Positions 10,374 through 23,370 are shown, counted from the first letter of the stretch. The stretch: DNA of 60,000 nucleotides from Symsagittifera roscoffensis (GCF_963678635.1 NC_087065.1:24015254-24075253); one strand, 5' to 3'. A program made the numbers and translations. Notes: generated from the letters alone by a model not told the origin.

Positions 10374-12360
10374 AACAAAACGACAAACAATAAAAAGAAA
10401 AATTATAAACAAAGACAAATCACACGAAAAAGATTTTCAAAAAATAGAAACGCATTCTCAGAATCAGAAGCCGGCAATTTAGATGAACTCTACAAATTAA
10501 AAGAATCAATTGATAAAAATTGTCCCATTCACGATCAATTATATTTTTCCGATTCAGAAACAACTTCAAATTCATCAAAAAGAGGAAAAAGAAGAATAAA
10601 AAAGCAATGCAAACACAAACCAGTACCCTTGTATAATTGGAATCAACCAATTAGACACATCGATAGTTATATATTAACATCATCAAACAAAAAAATGAGC
10701 CACACTCAAAGTGACGATAGTCCAGATGACGAAGAGGTTTACCCCTTCCTCATAGATGCACCCGATAATAGAGGGTAACATGATTTTTGCAAGAATTTAC
10801 TCGTAAATTAGTTTGAACCCGGAATCAGTCCATGCAAAGCAGAATTCCCAGATGTAAAAATCAAAAAACAAATTATTGAGCATTATTTGAAAGATATATG
10901 TAACTTAACACAACAATATGGAATCTACACCATAGAATTCAGCACACCAAATACGAATCATCGTAAATACGTAATTCAAACAGATGATCTTGAATTAGAA
11001 TTTTCAAAAATATTCTTAGAATATATCAAAAGCATACAATATCATAATTCACAAAGAGCAAACTCTATATTCACTAACGAAGTTTTTGCAATAATATATA
11101 CCTATATCTCTCTATTAGAAAAAACAGAATTTCAAAGTATCTCACCAACTGAAACATCCAAAAATACAAAAGTACGACAAGAAATCACATTATTTTCGAC
11201 TTTTCTACATATAATCAAAGAAAATTTTGGCATGGTTTATAATAGATTATTTCACACATAATTTAGACTTAATTTCACAAGCAAGAAAAAACTTTAGACC
11301 TCAAAATCCAAATGATGATACTGCCATTACAGAACAATCAGACTAAGTTTGGGACCCTGAATGGTCTCATTCTACATTTATAAATATCCCACAATCTATT
11401 TCAAGTCAAGCAATAAGTACAATATCTTACCACAGAGATTATGTAAAAGTAGTACCACTAACCATTGATGCAACACCATTAAACTACAATACATTTTTAC
11501 CTGATACACGAAATAACAGTTTAAATTCGACCGTCATACACAAGTAAAACCTTAATGGAACTAGAAATCTTACACAACAAGATATTCAAACACCATCACA
11601 CTTCATAAATGAAGAAATTGTCCAAACAACAACAACTACACAACAAAGTATTTCACCAATACATCCAAATTTAACAACAGCAAGAAATACAAATACTTCA
11701 CTGGCACAAGTAACCTTACAATCAACCGTTAAACCTTCGGTTGCTCCAAAATTTTCACATATGGATTATCAAACATATAGACCCATGACAGTACCATCAA
11801 AACCACGAAAAACGTTCACAAGAAACACTTTTGCAGAACACAATTATAATTATGCACATTCGTCAAAAACAAACTACCCCCCACGAAAAAATAATAATCA
11901 TGTATGTTCTCACTATTGGGATAACCCAATGACATCAACCAATTCAGTAAATTTTCAAACTAAATCACATCCTCCACAGGATCATACTGAAAATTACCCA
12001 TTCTTTCAATAAAAAAAAATAAAAAGCAAGCACCTCATCATACGGATTACTTATCATCTGATGATGATTATTTACAACCAGACCTTTCTGCACCATATAC
12101 CCAAGAATATCGCACACAAGAATCGCGACGACATCATACATATAATAGAATTTTTTCTCCAAACCCAACAGATACACGAAATCAACAACCAATACATATG
12201 CCAAATCCAACTAATACACAATCTTTTCAACCGATTCAACCACAAAACCCAATGACTATGCAATCGTATCAACCAACTCAAATGCAAAATGAAATACCAC
12301 TTCCATATTATCTTCAGCAACACGAAATAAGAAAAAAATCAACTTTCAAATTTTTCGCAA
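10374..12360 (+). pseudogene. Broken N-terminal region of gag
   Basis: A single frame runs from 10374 to 11261 with in-frame stops at 10777-10779 (TAA) and 10809-10811 (TAG). It starts without an ATG in its first 100 codons. A frame change near 11255 continues into a T/N/Q/P-rich stretch ending near 12012. That stretch has stops near 11341 and 11545 and an A-run frame change at 12010-12025, with a return to the gag frame near 12350. The protein is rich in Ser, Thr, Asn and Gln with few hydrophobic blocks except at residues 40-120 of the first frame. It resembles a disordered N-terminal extension of a structural protein, but I recognise no domain. Assigning it to gag rests on its position and its frame with the capsid region at 12361. 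Confidence 0.55.
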
Positions 12361-13404
12361 ATGCCAAATGCCGCAGAATCACTACAAATGACAATGAATC
12401 CATACCTCATGGGTGGATCATCAATAACATCAAATAAACTACTGATGGTATTTACAGGAACAGATCCTGAATATTCTGTAGAAGATTATTTAAATGCAGT
12501 AACAGCAAATTTAATTTTAAATATAGGACCTGAACCAATTAATAAGCCACTACATCAAAATTGGATACATAGACGCACAGCATTGATACAAACAACCTTA
12601 GATGGCGCAGCTCAAAAATGGTTTCCAGTATTACCTATAGAATTAAAATCAGACTGGAAAAGATTTACACAAGAATTTTCAAAAATGTTTGACTCCGAAA
12701 GAAATAAACAACACCAAAGAGTTTTATGTAATGAAATTCGCAGATTACCAAATGAAACCATCAAACAATTAGCAGTACGTATCGAAACACTAGTACGAAA
12801 AGCATATTCACTTAATACACATGACTATAAAAACAAAAAAATGACAGAAATTCTAAAGATGACCTTAACACCTGAATTAAGGAAAATAGCAATAAAAAAG
12901 AGAGCATCTCATCCATCCTCAATTCGAGAGCCAGATTTAGATTTTCAAAAACTAGTAGACAAACTAGAGCAAGCGGAAATCACAATGAAACTTGAAGAAA
13001 CAGAAAATCTAAAACTACAATATGTTAATCGAATTGAAACAAACACTACACATATCAATAACATACAGGAATCAGATACAGACCTAGTTGAAAAAATCAC
13101 TGAAATACTAAATATTTATGAAAAACACCCAAATTTTAAAGGCAAACCATCTTTCAAAAAATGGTGTACTTATTGCCAACGATACGGACACAGTATTTCC
13201 GAATGTAGACAAAAACAACAAGATAACCAAAACAAACCTCAAAAGCATAAAGAACCAAATAAATCGTTCTATCAATATATGAAAAAAGATCAAAATCTAC
13301 CAAAAAAAAATGTATATAATAACAACAGTTCAGGAAAGCCACTTCCGAACAACACCAATTACACAAGAAATCAATCACCATATAACTCAAATTATAGAGG
13401 ATGA
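12361..13404 (+). pseudogene. gag: gag: capsid and nucleocapsid region
   Basis: A 347-codon open stretch. Residues ~25-215 fit a Ty3/gypsy capsid: a GAAQKWF-type tryptophan block, a W…F…F block, and LPNETIKQLAVRI, a major-homology-like sequence. A single zinc knuckle (C-x2-C-x4-H-x4-C, 13164-13206) marks nucleocapsid, followed by an N/P/R-rich basic tail. The first stop is TGA at 13402-13404. The same frame continues through further stops (TAA near 13435, TAG near 13624) into an R/N/S-rich tail and then the protease, which starts a multiple of three bases away. Gag and pol may therefore have been one frame, or separated by an original stop. The element would use this protein to assemble particles in the cytoplasm. 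Confidence 0.85.
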
Positions 13405-14007
13405 TCACCAGAACGAAGAAATACACAGAATTCTTAACAAAATAATTATAATCGATCAAATAGTCGAAATAACTATTTGAGATCAAATTCTAATGAAACA
13501 CAATTTGTTTCTAGATCCAGTTCCCAATCAAACCCAAGAAATAAACACTATTCCAATAATCAATCACGAAACTCATCATACAACAGAAATAGAAACTATT
13601 CACATAATCGAAATAGAAGTTATTAGAACAATCGAAATCAGAATTACCCAAACGATCGATCAAGAAATAACTCATATAATAGATCAAACTATCACAGATC
13701 AAATAACAATTATCAAAACAGATCACGGAATAATTCACAAAATCGAAATTCAAGTTATAATAATCAATATAGAAATTATTCCCAGTCACCACATAGGAAT
13801 AATAACCATTATAATAACTCTAAACATCGATACAGAAGTAGTACACCAAAACATCAAAGACATATTAATCAAGTACAATTAAATGAAGAAACAACATCAG
13901 ACCCCCCAGGTATTGATGACACAGGAAGTAACAAACTACAACTAAATCAAATAAACTGTGAATCATCAGATACAAAAAGTGATACCGAAAATACCATCTC
14001 CGTAAAT
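13405..14007 (+). pseudogene. R/N/S-rich gag tail and linker to protease
   Basis: The gag frame continues with repeated N-R-S and N-Y-N words, consistent with RNA binding. It has stops near 13435 (TAA) and 13624 (TAG), then an acidic S/T/D-rich linker that runs in frame into the ORF at 14008. An overlapping open frame at 13493-13882 rich in Ile/Thr is a shadow of this low-complexity sequence. Confidence 0.65.
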
Positions 14008-15099
14008 ATGATAACAGTCGAAAACGACTACGAACCTATCATATATGAACAACTTTTTACATCACATATATATGAAAATCAATTGGAACTCCTTCACAAT
14101 TATTATATTGAACCCATCAATACTACACAAACTGCACAAGAAAAAAACGAAATTAACACGGTAAATAAACCCGATGAAAAAGACAAAACAAAATGTTTAA
14201 ACACAAATCATATTTATCAAAATATACAAAAAGAACAACCCAGAGAAAAAATATGGACAATACCATTTCTCTTAGAAAGTCCAAGAAACAAAGAATTTCA
14301 ACCACCAGATCTTGAAATTGATTTTTTAAATGATTCAGGAGCAGAATCAATAATAATTAATATTCCCACATGGACTGAAATCAGAATATTACATCCAAAA
14401 TTAACGCCTCTTGCAACCTCTAGTAAGCTAGCAACAGCAAAAGGATCAACATTAGTAAATTATGGAAAAATCCAATTATTCCTTCTCCCCACGAGAACAA
14501 TGGAACAAAATAAAATTCTAAACAAACCATTTAAACAAATATTTCATAATACTGATATTAAACACAATATCATTGGCATACCATTTATATCAAAAGATAT
14601 ACCAACAATCAATATCTTGATTAGTAAAATAGTAATCAAAGATAAGTACACAAAAACAAAAAATACAGCTCTAACATTTTTTCAAAGACTAAATAAACAA
14701 CCACCATTCTTCTCAAAATTTTATCCAATTTATAACCAACAACGGAAACACCTGAAACCACTATCAGGAAATATATATAACTTTTCAATAAAACAAGATC
14801 ACCGGTATGATAAAAGTCAAAATAAACAACAACTTTTTATGTCAGACTTTGAATTTAAACCTATTCACAAGTTTTTCAAAATCAAGATTTCATCTATAAA
14901 ATATTTGAAAAACACAAATTCCGACATCATTTCGCTACACGTGTATAACAATACACCGTATCAAGTAAAATTACCCTTAGGACTTTTAGGATATTGCGAA
15001 ACAAACGCTACAATCTCACCCATACATGAAAAAGCATACCGCGTAAATAATATACTCCAATTATTAGATATTTGCCAATCCACAATTCTTAACGAATAA
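14008..15099 (+). pseudogene. pol: pol: aspartic protease region
   Basis: A 363-codon open stretch containing LNDSGAESIII, the D-S-G-A active site of retroelement proteases (catalytic Asp codon at 14332-14334), and later HNIIGIPF, the second conserved hydrophobic-Gly block. The protease would cut Gag-Pol into mature proteins. It is in frame with gag upstream and with the start of the RT region downstream, but closed by TAA at 15097-15099. The C-terminal ~150 residues are a linker I do not recognise. Confidence 0.82.
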
Positions 15100-15222
15100 T
15101 TATCCATAAATAACATAAAAAGCAATGAAAAGAGAAACACAGATTATTTCACAAAAACACCATATTTTAAACCAACATTCAATATAACAAATTACAAAAA
15201 AGAACAACAACAATTTTTAACA

Positions 15223-16244
15223 ATGTTTAATTTCGAACACTCACAAATTACACAAATCGAATTTGACAAACTAGCAAAACAACTGTTAAAATATTCAACA
15301 GTATACGCAACATCAAAATTTGATGTTGGGAAAATCAGTTCATCACTACATCTCCCGTTAAAACCTGACGCAGTTTTCAAAAAACAAAGAGCTAGTAAAG
15401 TACCAATTCATTTACATGACAAAGTAAACAGATTGTTGATATTTTAGAACAATACAAAATTATCTCACCAGTAAATAAAGAAGAACAACCAAAAGGAAAT
15501 ATATTTATTAACCCTGTTATCATCCTAGCAAAAGGAGAATCATTAAAAATAGTTTTAGACGCTAGATACCTCAATTCACTAATAGACGAATCGAAATGCA
15601 ATTGGCCTATTGAACCAATACAAGTTATTTTAACAAAAATAAACGGAAAATACTTTACAACAGCAGATATGAATAGTGCATACAATCAAATGCCACTAGA
15701 TGAACAATCACGACGTTAAACACAATTGGTTAATGGAAATCAACAATATGAATTCAACCGCCTATTCTATGGAATTTAGATAGAACCAGCAGCATTTTCA
15801 GCTTTTATGAGCAAAATTTTCAGACCACTAATACTCAAGAAAAACGCAATCACCTATTTAGACGATGTTTTTATGCAATCACAGACAAAAGAAGAAATGT
15901 TTACAGTTTTAGAACACTATCATAAAATACTTCAGAACAAAAATCTGAAGGCCGCCCCCGATAAATCGCACTTCTTTTTAACACGAGTTAAATTTTTAGG
16001 ACATAATATAGAAAGAAACACAATCACTCCATTAAAATCACGCATTGATGCTATTCAAAAACTTCAACCACCAACAAACAAAAATAAAATCCAAGAATTC
16101 CTTGGAATGTTAAATTTCTTAAGCAAGTACGTTTATAAAATGCAATTATATTTAAGACCGTTCTTTAATATCCTCAGACAACAAAATAATTTTGAATGGA
16201 CCACTGAACATCAACACGATTTGAAGAAATTAAAAAACTTTTAA
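15223..16244 (+). pseudogene. pol: pol: reverse transcriptase
   Basis: Contains the Ty3/gypsy RT landmarks in order: the VLDARYLNS block, TADMNSAYNQMPL with the first catalytic Asp (15666-15668), then AFSAFM and YLDDV with the paired catalytic Asp (15855-15869), KCHF-type and FLGHNI blocks, and the thumb with LQPPTNKNKIQEFLGMLNFLSKYV. Breaks: a frameshift near 15440, in-frame stops at about 15718 (TAA) and 15778 (TAG), and another frame change near 16225. The polymerase core is complete in outline but could not be made as one protein. Confidence 0.9.
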
Positions 16245-16294
16245 CTGAACAAATTTCAAACACAATTCCAGATCCAAATCAACCATTCTATGCA

Positions 16295-16951
16295 ATGTGG
16301 GATACTTCAAATTTTGGCATAGGCGCAGCATTACTACAATCACACAGTGGTACAAATAAAATGAACCTTATATCAGCAAATTCCCGATTATTCACTCAAG
16401 CAGAGCTACGACTCTCAACTCTAATGAGAGAATGTACAGCTATAATTTATACACTTACAGAATATGAATTTCCAATACTTGGATCAAAACATCCAACAGT
16501 TCTATTCACAGGTCATAAACCAATCATTTTTCTCTTTACACAAAAGTTAAATCCCAATCACCGAGTTTATAGATTCCAATTAATTCTAATGAAATTTCCA
16601 AACTTACATATAGTTTGGACAGCAGGAAAGAATCTTGCATTACCAGATACATTAAGTCGAAATACACCACCTGAATTACTTACACGAAAAACTACAGTTG
16701 AAATACCCAAAAAAATAAAATTTTACCTCGCAAAAGACGAAACATCACCCCGACTAGAATGCAAATATGCAGTAAAATTTGACATTGAACAATCACAAAT
16801 CAATAACATACAACATTTCCCACTTTACTTAGATTGCCAAAATAATCATTATGAAGTTGATCTACTAGGAACATCAACTTTCAAACCAATTCCATACTCA
16901 CAATGGATAAAAAAAAACCCAACAAAAAGGAATAAAACACCACTAGCATAA
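16295..16951 (+). pseudogene. pol: pol: RNase H
   Basis: Begins WDTSNFGIGAALLQ (first acidic residue), continues with LSTLMRECTAI (Glu) and ends with LPDTLSRN (last Asp), the usual gypsy RNase H layout. The third catalytic block, normally T-D-H-K-P, reads FTGHKPI (Gly codon 16511-16513). A catalytic Asp is therefore replaced by Gly, one base change from GAT. Later residues form the RNase H-integrase linker. The frame closes at TAA 16949-16951. Confidence 0.85.
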
Positions 16952-17146
16952 AAAAGACCTTTTTCCATTAATTGAAAAAGAAAATTTAACTGATAAAAAA
17001 AATTATCAGGACCACAAACAAATGATTCAAAATACAAAATAAATCAAGTCTTTGACCTCCATGACCCACTTGACACAATTCCCCTATCTAAATTAGAAAT
17101 TGAAAATATTTTTCTCCCTCCAACAGATAAAATTACAATTGAAATC
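16952..17146 (+). pseudogene. Broken linker between RNase H and integrase
   Basis: Coding-like sequence is visible only by switching frames. One frame is open to about 17040 and another, which joins the integrase segment at 17147, is open from about 17040. Homopolymer A runs near 16905-16950 and 17000 are likely sites of the indels. Confidence 0.55.
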
Positions 17147-18641
17147 TTGAAACAATATCAAAATCTTGACCCAGTAATTAGACAAATAAAATCTTGGCAC
17201 AAATACAAAACTAAGCCCGTAAAGGCAGATACCACAATTTTAGGAAATACAACACTCCTCCGATATTTCCGAAAATTTAATAATACACTAATTAATGAAA
17301 ACACAGACCTTCTAGAATACCAATTAAATGACTCTACAGTTCCCTGTCTCCCTTTAAGTATGATTCTAATAGCTTTTAACATTTCACATACACAAAACAC
17401 TAAAGGACACTCTGGATCAGAGAAAACATATTCAAATTTCATAATTGCACCCGGTACCTAATTGTAATGCTTATTATGCTTACACGACACTTTATGAACA
17501 CTGGATAGCTAAATTCGGATTACCCGAAATCTTAGTTACAGACAACGGTACAGAATTCATAAATAATGAAATCATCACACTATGTCACTTATATAACATC
17601 AAAAACAAACCGCGTACATCTCATGCACCTTGGACAAACGGTTTAGTCGAAGGTATGAACCGTTCACTACAAGAATATCTTAGATGTATCATAAACGGAA
17701 ATGATACAGGATACACAGAATGGTCAGCAAATGTAAAATTATTTCCCTTAGCATATAACTCACAAATTACGACAACTTTAGGAATGTCACCATACGAAAT
17801 GGTTTTTAATCAAAAGCCACGTAAACCAATTATGTTTACAGCAAACTCTCATAAAAATGCACAAGGTCATTGCCAACCAAATAAAGACTGAGTTTGTTAT
17901 AACCTACTTTTACACACGCATGATGAAGATCATTTTCATCACCCACAAATCCTTAAATTAGCCTCGGGTACACACACCGAATGGATTTTAAATAGAGATA
18001 AAAAACACAATGAAATTTACCAAAGAGTAACAAAAAAATTGTTACAAAGGCAAAACATTAACGAACAAATTAATTCACGCTTTACACCAGCCTCAGATTT
18101 AAAAATTGGAACATTTGCCTTAATACCTAATTTTAATACACAAAAAGGAATTTCTAAAAAATTACAACCCCTTCGCAAAGGACCATACCAAATCATTGCC
18201 AAACCCACTGACGTAAAATATAAAATCACCGATTCAGACCAAAAAGAAATTGTTCAACATCGGAACAATCTATTGCCTTACTATCCAAAAGAATACGCAC
18301 TACGCGAATTAACTCAATTATATTCTTTCACAGGTTTAAAAGTTATTCAAAATCATCCACATACGGAAAATGAAATAAATGAACAAAACGACATTCACCT
18401 TGAAAAACAAAATAAAAAACCAACTACAACCCAAAACAATACAAAAAAGCTAGATCAAAAAATACCCCAAAAAGAAAGGAAAAATAGAAAAATGATAGAA
18501 AAAATTATACCACAAGAACAAGTCGAGAAATCAGAACATAGAGAGTCATCACGACTTAGAAATCAACCACGTAAAAACTACAAAACATTCATCCCACAAT
18601 CTAAAATATTAAAGAAAGTTGAATTTCAAAAACAGCTTTAA
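17147..18641 (+). pseudogene. pol: pol: integrase with internal deletion, C-terminal GPY module
   Basis: The first piece (17147-17461) ends with H-x7-HSGSEKT, the first half of the HHCC zinc finger. It is joined near 17440-17470 to EHWIAKFGLP and VTDNGTEF (second catalytic Asp, 17541-17543) and NGLVEGMNRSL (Glu, 17649-17651). The two cysteines, the first catalytic Asp and surrounding sequence, roughly 70-100 residues in family members, are absent. After a stop at 17889-17891 and a frame change, the last piece (18039-18641) has PLRKGPYQII, the GPY module, and a long K/E/Q-rich tail. The enzyme inserts the cDNA into chromosomes; this copy cannot encode an active one. Confidence 0.88.
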
Positions 18642-19232
18642 TTTTAAAATTGATAATCTTTGCATCACTGAATCATTTTGAACTTTCCTTTTTCAAAATA
18701 ACATGCTGACAAACACGCAACGATTCTAGTTCAAATTTAGCCAATAGGATTCATTCAATCCGTCCCCTTCTATAACTATAACACCAATCTATTAGCCGAA
18801 AGGTATTCAACTCCAGGCATATCTATAACTATAACTTTGCAACCTCCAGGTCAAAAATAAGCAACTTGCTAAAACTTGACAACTAAAATAAATACCACCA
18901 TAGTATTACAACCCTGCCCTATCTAATAACGCAAAGATCAACAATATTTTCCAACTCAGACCTCAAAAACCCTCCAACCAAAAATCACATATTAGCCTAA
19001 AGTAAAAAAGGACCATAATCATTTAGCCTAACGTACAAAATTCTCAAAAATACCCCAGATCATCTGACAAATAAAAATAAAGCAAAGAAGATCTCTCGAA
19101 CACCATAAAGTTAGCCCCCAACAACTTTTCACAAAACTCAACCCACTTGTCAAAAAATCAATAAATAACTCGACCACACTTGAAAGTCGCCCCAAACAAC
19201 AAAAAATATTCGACCAAGAAATCGTTTCTTAA
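18642..19232 (+). other. Noncoding stretch after pol
   Basis: No open frame of note. ATAACTATAAC words recur near 18773-18840 (three copies of TATAACTATAAC-like text). The region may hold splice signals for the downstream genes. Confidence 0.4.
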
Positions 19233-19385
19233 ATGCTCTTCTCTCGATCAGTCAATATCTTTAAAGATACAATTTTCAACATTTTCATAAACTTTTTCGC
19301 AATACTTGAACTTTTATTCATATTTCTCTTTGATACCTTTGTCGCTTTTATAATAATTTTAATCATTTTTTGCAATATTTTTTAA
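19233..19385 (+). CDS. Small hydrophobic ORF (50 aa)
   Basis: ATG at 19233 to TAA at 19383-19385. Most residues after position 20 are Phe, Ile and Leu, enough for one long membrane segment. It may be a separate small membrane peptide or the first part of the membrane ORF that follows at 19473. I recognise no family. Confidence 0.3.
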   Translation: MLFSRSVNIFKDTIFNIFINFFAILELLFIFLFDTFVAFIIILIIFCNIF

Positions 19386-19472
19386 ATTTTCTACTCCCTA
19401 TTTGAAACATATCTCCAACTTTCCCAAACCATTGACCATATTCACAGGTACGATAACCCAATATTTATTTAA

Positions 19473-20813
19473 ATGATACGAACCATTTTTAGTAGAACAG
19501 ATATTTTTTTACTATTTGTAAATTTTATAACAATTTTATCATCCCTAATATTGACAATATGCAAATGTATAAAAAAGGCAATCATAACATTCGCCTTAGC
19601 AACAATCCTTTTAATTCTTTTCCTTGAAGAAAACTACAATAAACATAAATTTTTTCACTAAGAAAAATCAATCAGACAACCTTTAAAAATTGCTAACCAA
19701 CAATCACACAGTCAGTCTTCACCGACATCATCCCAAGAAAACCCGACAATACCTACAACAACCCAAAACCCCCAAACATCCACACGAATTTCTTTCCAAG
19801 ATAACCCATACACTTTTGAAGAACGACACGCTCGCTTATCCGAACCATTAGAACCAGTTCAGCGACAAGCACCCCTAAGTGAACCAACATATAACTTGTA
19901 CCCAACATTACCACAAGAATTAAGTAGAAAAAGAAACATTAGTCAAAACCAAAATACAGTTGAAAAAAATAGACAAATTATACATACACGACGAAACAGA
20001 AATTTTCAAATCCCCCGAGTTCATTTTGATATACCCCAATCCCCATGACCAAGTACTCCAGAAAACCCAATTAGCATGCTACCGGAAACCCCTACACTTC
20101 TTTCACAACGTAGCACCTCAAGTATACCCTCAGATTACTTAGGTTCAACACCAACATCTGAACAAATACGTGAAAATCCCTTCAATCCCCCAAACCAAGC
20201 ATCACGACTACCATATTGGACAACACATTCATTCACACAAGGTGAACTAAATTTAGTAAATGATCCAATAGATATTTCTACGGATACAACAACATCCTCA
20301 TCACTACCAGAAACATTATCACTACCATCAACACCATCAATAAGCCAGATTTCACCACCACCTTTTAACTTAAATTTCCCAAATAACCTCGACGCTAGAT
20401 ATCGAGAACAATCATCAACAAATATTCCTTTAGGACTAGACTGGAATACATTCACAGCACCTCCACCATTATTTGGACAACACCTAGAAAGTAACCGACT
20501 CCACAATTGGGCACTAAATAGACTACAATATAGACAAGACATCCACGAAGACATTCGTGACCATAACATCCAAATACTCCAACAAAATAGTCTACAATTA
20601 AAATTTGAAATCACGGTTAAACTTAACAACATTGCTCAACATCCTTACCCATTAAAGCCACCCAATATAACAGCTCAATCGCTACCACTACCATTTATAA
20701 CAACTGAAGTAATATATAAATACGACAGATATACCAAAAAGACAATTGGTTTCATCACATTTTATAAACCATACTCAGGATTATCATACACATGTATATT
20801 CCAAAAATATTGA
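19473..20813 (+). pseudogene. Extra ORF between pol and env: membrane segments plus S/T/P-rich body
   Basis: One frame of 447 codons from ATG 19473, with in-frame stops at 19659-19661 (TAA) and 20046-20048 (TGA). The N terminus has two hydrophobic segments (residues ~10-32 and ~35-52). The middle is rich in Ser, Thr, Pro and Gln. The last ~120 residues are ordered in composition and contain the block NRLHNWALNRLQYRQDI. It overlaps the env-like ATG at 20792 by 22 bases in another frame. The C-terminal half is recognisably conserved in array unit D (59640-60000, minus), so it is a regular part of this element family. I do not recognise the family. Position and the membrane segments suggest an envelope-associated or budding-related protein, which is inference. 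Confidence 0.6.
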
Positions 20814-23317
20814 TACTTCAACAAATCCTTTTTCTAGCATTTTCCGATCAGAACACAAATCCTTCTCCCCGCACAGGACCCCAGGACCTATTAGTAACAC
20901 ACTACGATTGTGAAGAAAATGAACAAAAAACACTACACAAATATGCAATAAATCAAGTATCACAATGCGAAACGGAACCACAAGCTATAGAAACTACAAA
21001 TGTAATAGCGACACTGTATTCAAAAGCCCGAGCAACAACAGTCGTAGGATATAAATTTACAGCAACATTTTCCGAAAAGAAAGTACATTGTTCACAAGTT
21101 TCGAACGGAAATAAAAACCGACTTGACCACGAGTCATTCTACCAAAGTAAAATAGAACGACTTCTACATCTAAATCCCGATCATTGTAAAAACGAGCTAC
21201 TCAGATTAAATATCACAAGATATAAAAAACACCGACAGAAAAATAGTATATTTTCAAGTCTTTGCCGATTCTGTACATCAAGCAGAACTTGAAAGATATC
21301 AAGGACATATAAAACTAGATGAAAAATACCCATACAACGGCGCACACGGAAGATTAACTTATGACATACACGATAAGCACTGGATACCACACATTGGTAT
21401 AAATAATCCATCAAACTGCAAAGCAGACACAAAAAATAAAGGATATCAAGAAATTATGTTTTTCGATTGGAAAATACAACTCGAAAAAATACAATTCACA
21501 CGAGATTTATCCGACAACACAATGATCTATCAAGGAATTAGATTACCTTGTAAAAACGATCAAGGTTATTGTGATCCTACAACACGGACACAAGCAACAA
21601 TTGTTTGGTTTCCCGAAGATACATGCACAACATTTCAAGTAGCAAAAATACACGCTCGAATGATAAAATTTCACGAAAAATATTTTATACAATCAATTCC
21701 ATATGAACAAGTCCATCCATCACGAAAACAAAGTACTGTTTTTCGAAATCTCCATAATATAGAAAATAAATTAACACATTTCCGAATATATCAAGAAACA
21801 GAAATCGCATGCAAATACAGAAACACACTTCACAAAACACAATATTCTGAAATATTAGTTGAATACGAAAAATAAAAATTGACCCTTATGCCACAGGTCA
21901 CCCTCTACACGAAGGAACATCATATATACCAGTTAACTTTCAAAAAAGTAATGGTCAACCCGGTGGAAAACTAAAGCCTCATGACACTAGAAGCACACGT
22001 TTACAAGAACTATCACTAATGAATAATACTTATTTTGGTAATATCCACTATGATATCCACTTAGATATGAAGTTAGACTACACGATTAGTCGAATTTTTC
22101 AAGAAATGTCACTCTCCGAATTAGAAACACTTCACCAACTATGCGAATTAGAAAGGACACAAATCCTACAATCACTCGCACTAGCAGTATTAAAAATACC
22201 CTACGCAGGATATTTATTATAAGGAAATAGATCAAATTTTCTAGACTACGAAGGAAACATTTTAAGCTTTCATACTTGTACCAAAAAAGTATCACCACTA
22301 TATGTTTTTGAAGATAAACGCTGCTATAAAAAAATCCCTATCTTTTATAAAAATAAGGTACATTTTGTTGACACACTTTCAAGACGAACATATTTTTGGG
22401 ATACCGCAGTCCCATGTGGATCAGAAAATAGCCACAATGTAGTACAATTGAACCCTGATGAAGATAAATATTATTTTCTTACTCCATACCCCACGTTTAT
22501 GCAATCACTCAAAAAATTTTCACCCGAAAGCATCAGAGCTATTGCTCGCAGTCCAAATATTGATTTACAATCAATTGGAATATATTCAAAATCAGATATT
22601 CAACACCACATTAGAACACAACAATTCCAAGAATTAGTAACACAAATGGACACTATACAAAGACAATCAATTGACCAAAATTTACGCAAACTTGCCGAAA
22701 CCGCACGATTTGCAGATATTTATACACAAGATTATAGCGGATATTTTAAAGACATTAAAGACTATATATATCTAAACGGTGAAAAATACAGACCACAAGA
22801 TATTTCACCTACAAACATTGTTAGCTTTGTTACACTAAATTATGAAATTCTCGATTTTCTAGGGTGGCCCTATTACATCTTAGAAAAATTAACTATCCTA
22901 GACGCAATGTTTAACTTTATAGGATTTCTTTTTTCACTTTTAAAAGGAATCTATAATACATGCGCTATACACACACAAGTAAATAGACAAGCAAGTGTAG
23001 CACTCATATTATTTGGAGGATTTTTTGGAATTTTTTCATCATCAATTAATAAAATTCTTCTAGACGCACAAATAAAAGAATATAATACAAAAATAGCGAC
23101 ACGACAGAACACATACGACGAAGAACATAATAAAATAGAAGTAACACCTACCGCACCACAGTTGCCACCCCTACCACATAACCATCCATTAACCTTAGTC
23201 CCACGTAATTTCCGAAACCTAGCAATAACACATAACCCAAATTTTAGACAAAACATATCGCAAAGTCCCATACAACATATAATGTCACATCATTCACAAG
23301 ATGATAATTTCATATGA
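20792..23317 (+). pseudogene. env-like glycoprotein gene, broken
   Basis: The first piece (20792-21292) starts with a hydrophobic signal-like segment (residues 1-17), then a Cys-containing ectodomain. Further pieces follow: a frame open to ~21455, then 21456-21875, 22019-22222 and 22448-23317, broken by frame changes near 21250 and 21875 and a TAA at 22220-22222. The last piece (289 codons) has two hydrophobic segments, about residues 155-178 and 188-205, a fusion/anchor-like arrangement followed by a short tail. Envelope proteins let errantivirus-like elements leave and enter cells. I could not place the family from memory. The spaced Cys pattern recalls envelopes that retroelements have taken from other virus groups, but this is a guess. 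Copies of the gene lie in array units A-D. Confidence 0.7.
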
Positions 23318-23370
23318 ACAAATTATAGAACAACCCCATACCACCGCTTTTTAGTCTCAAAATAATCATT

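Noticed and set aside
13493-13882. 129-codon Ile/Thr-rich ORF
   Set aside because: Frame-shifted shadow of the N/R/S-rich gag tail.
10374-18641. A variant genetic code or programmed readthrough explaining the in-frame stops
   Set aside because: All three stop codons occur, at scattered sites, together with frameshifts and an integrase deletion, which fits decay better.
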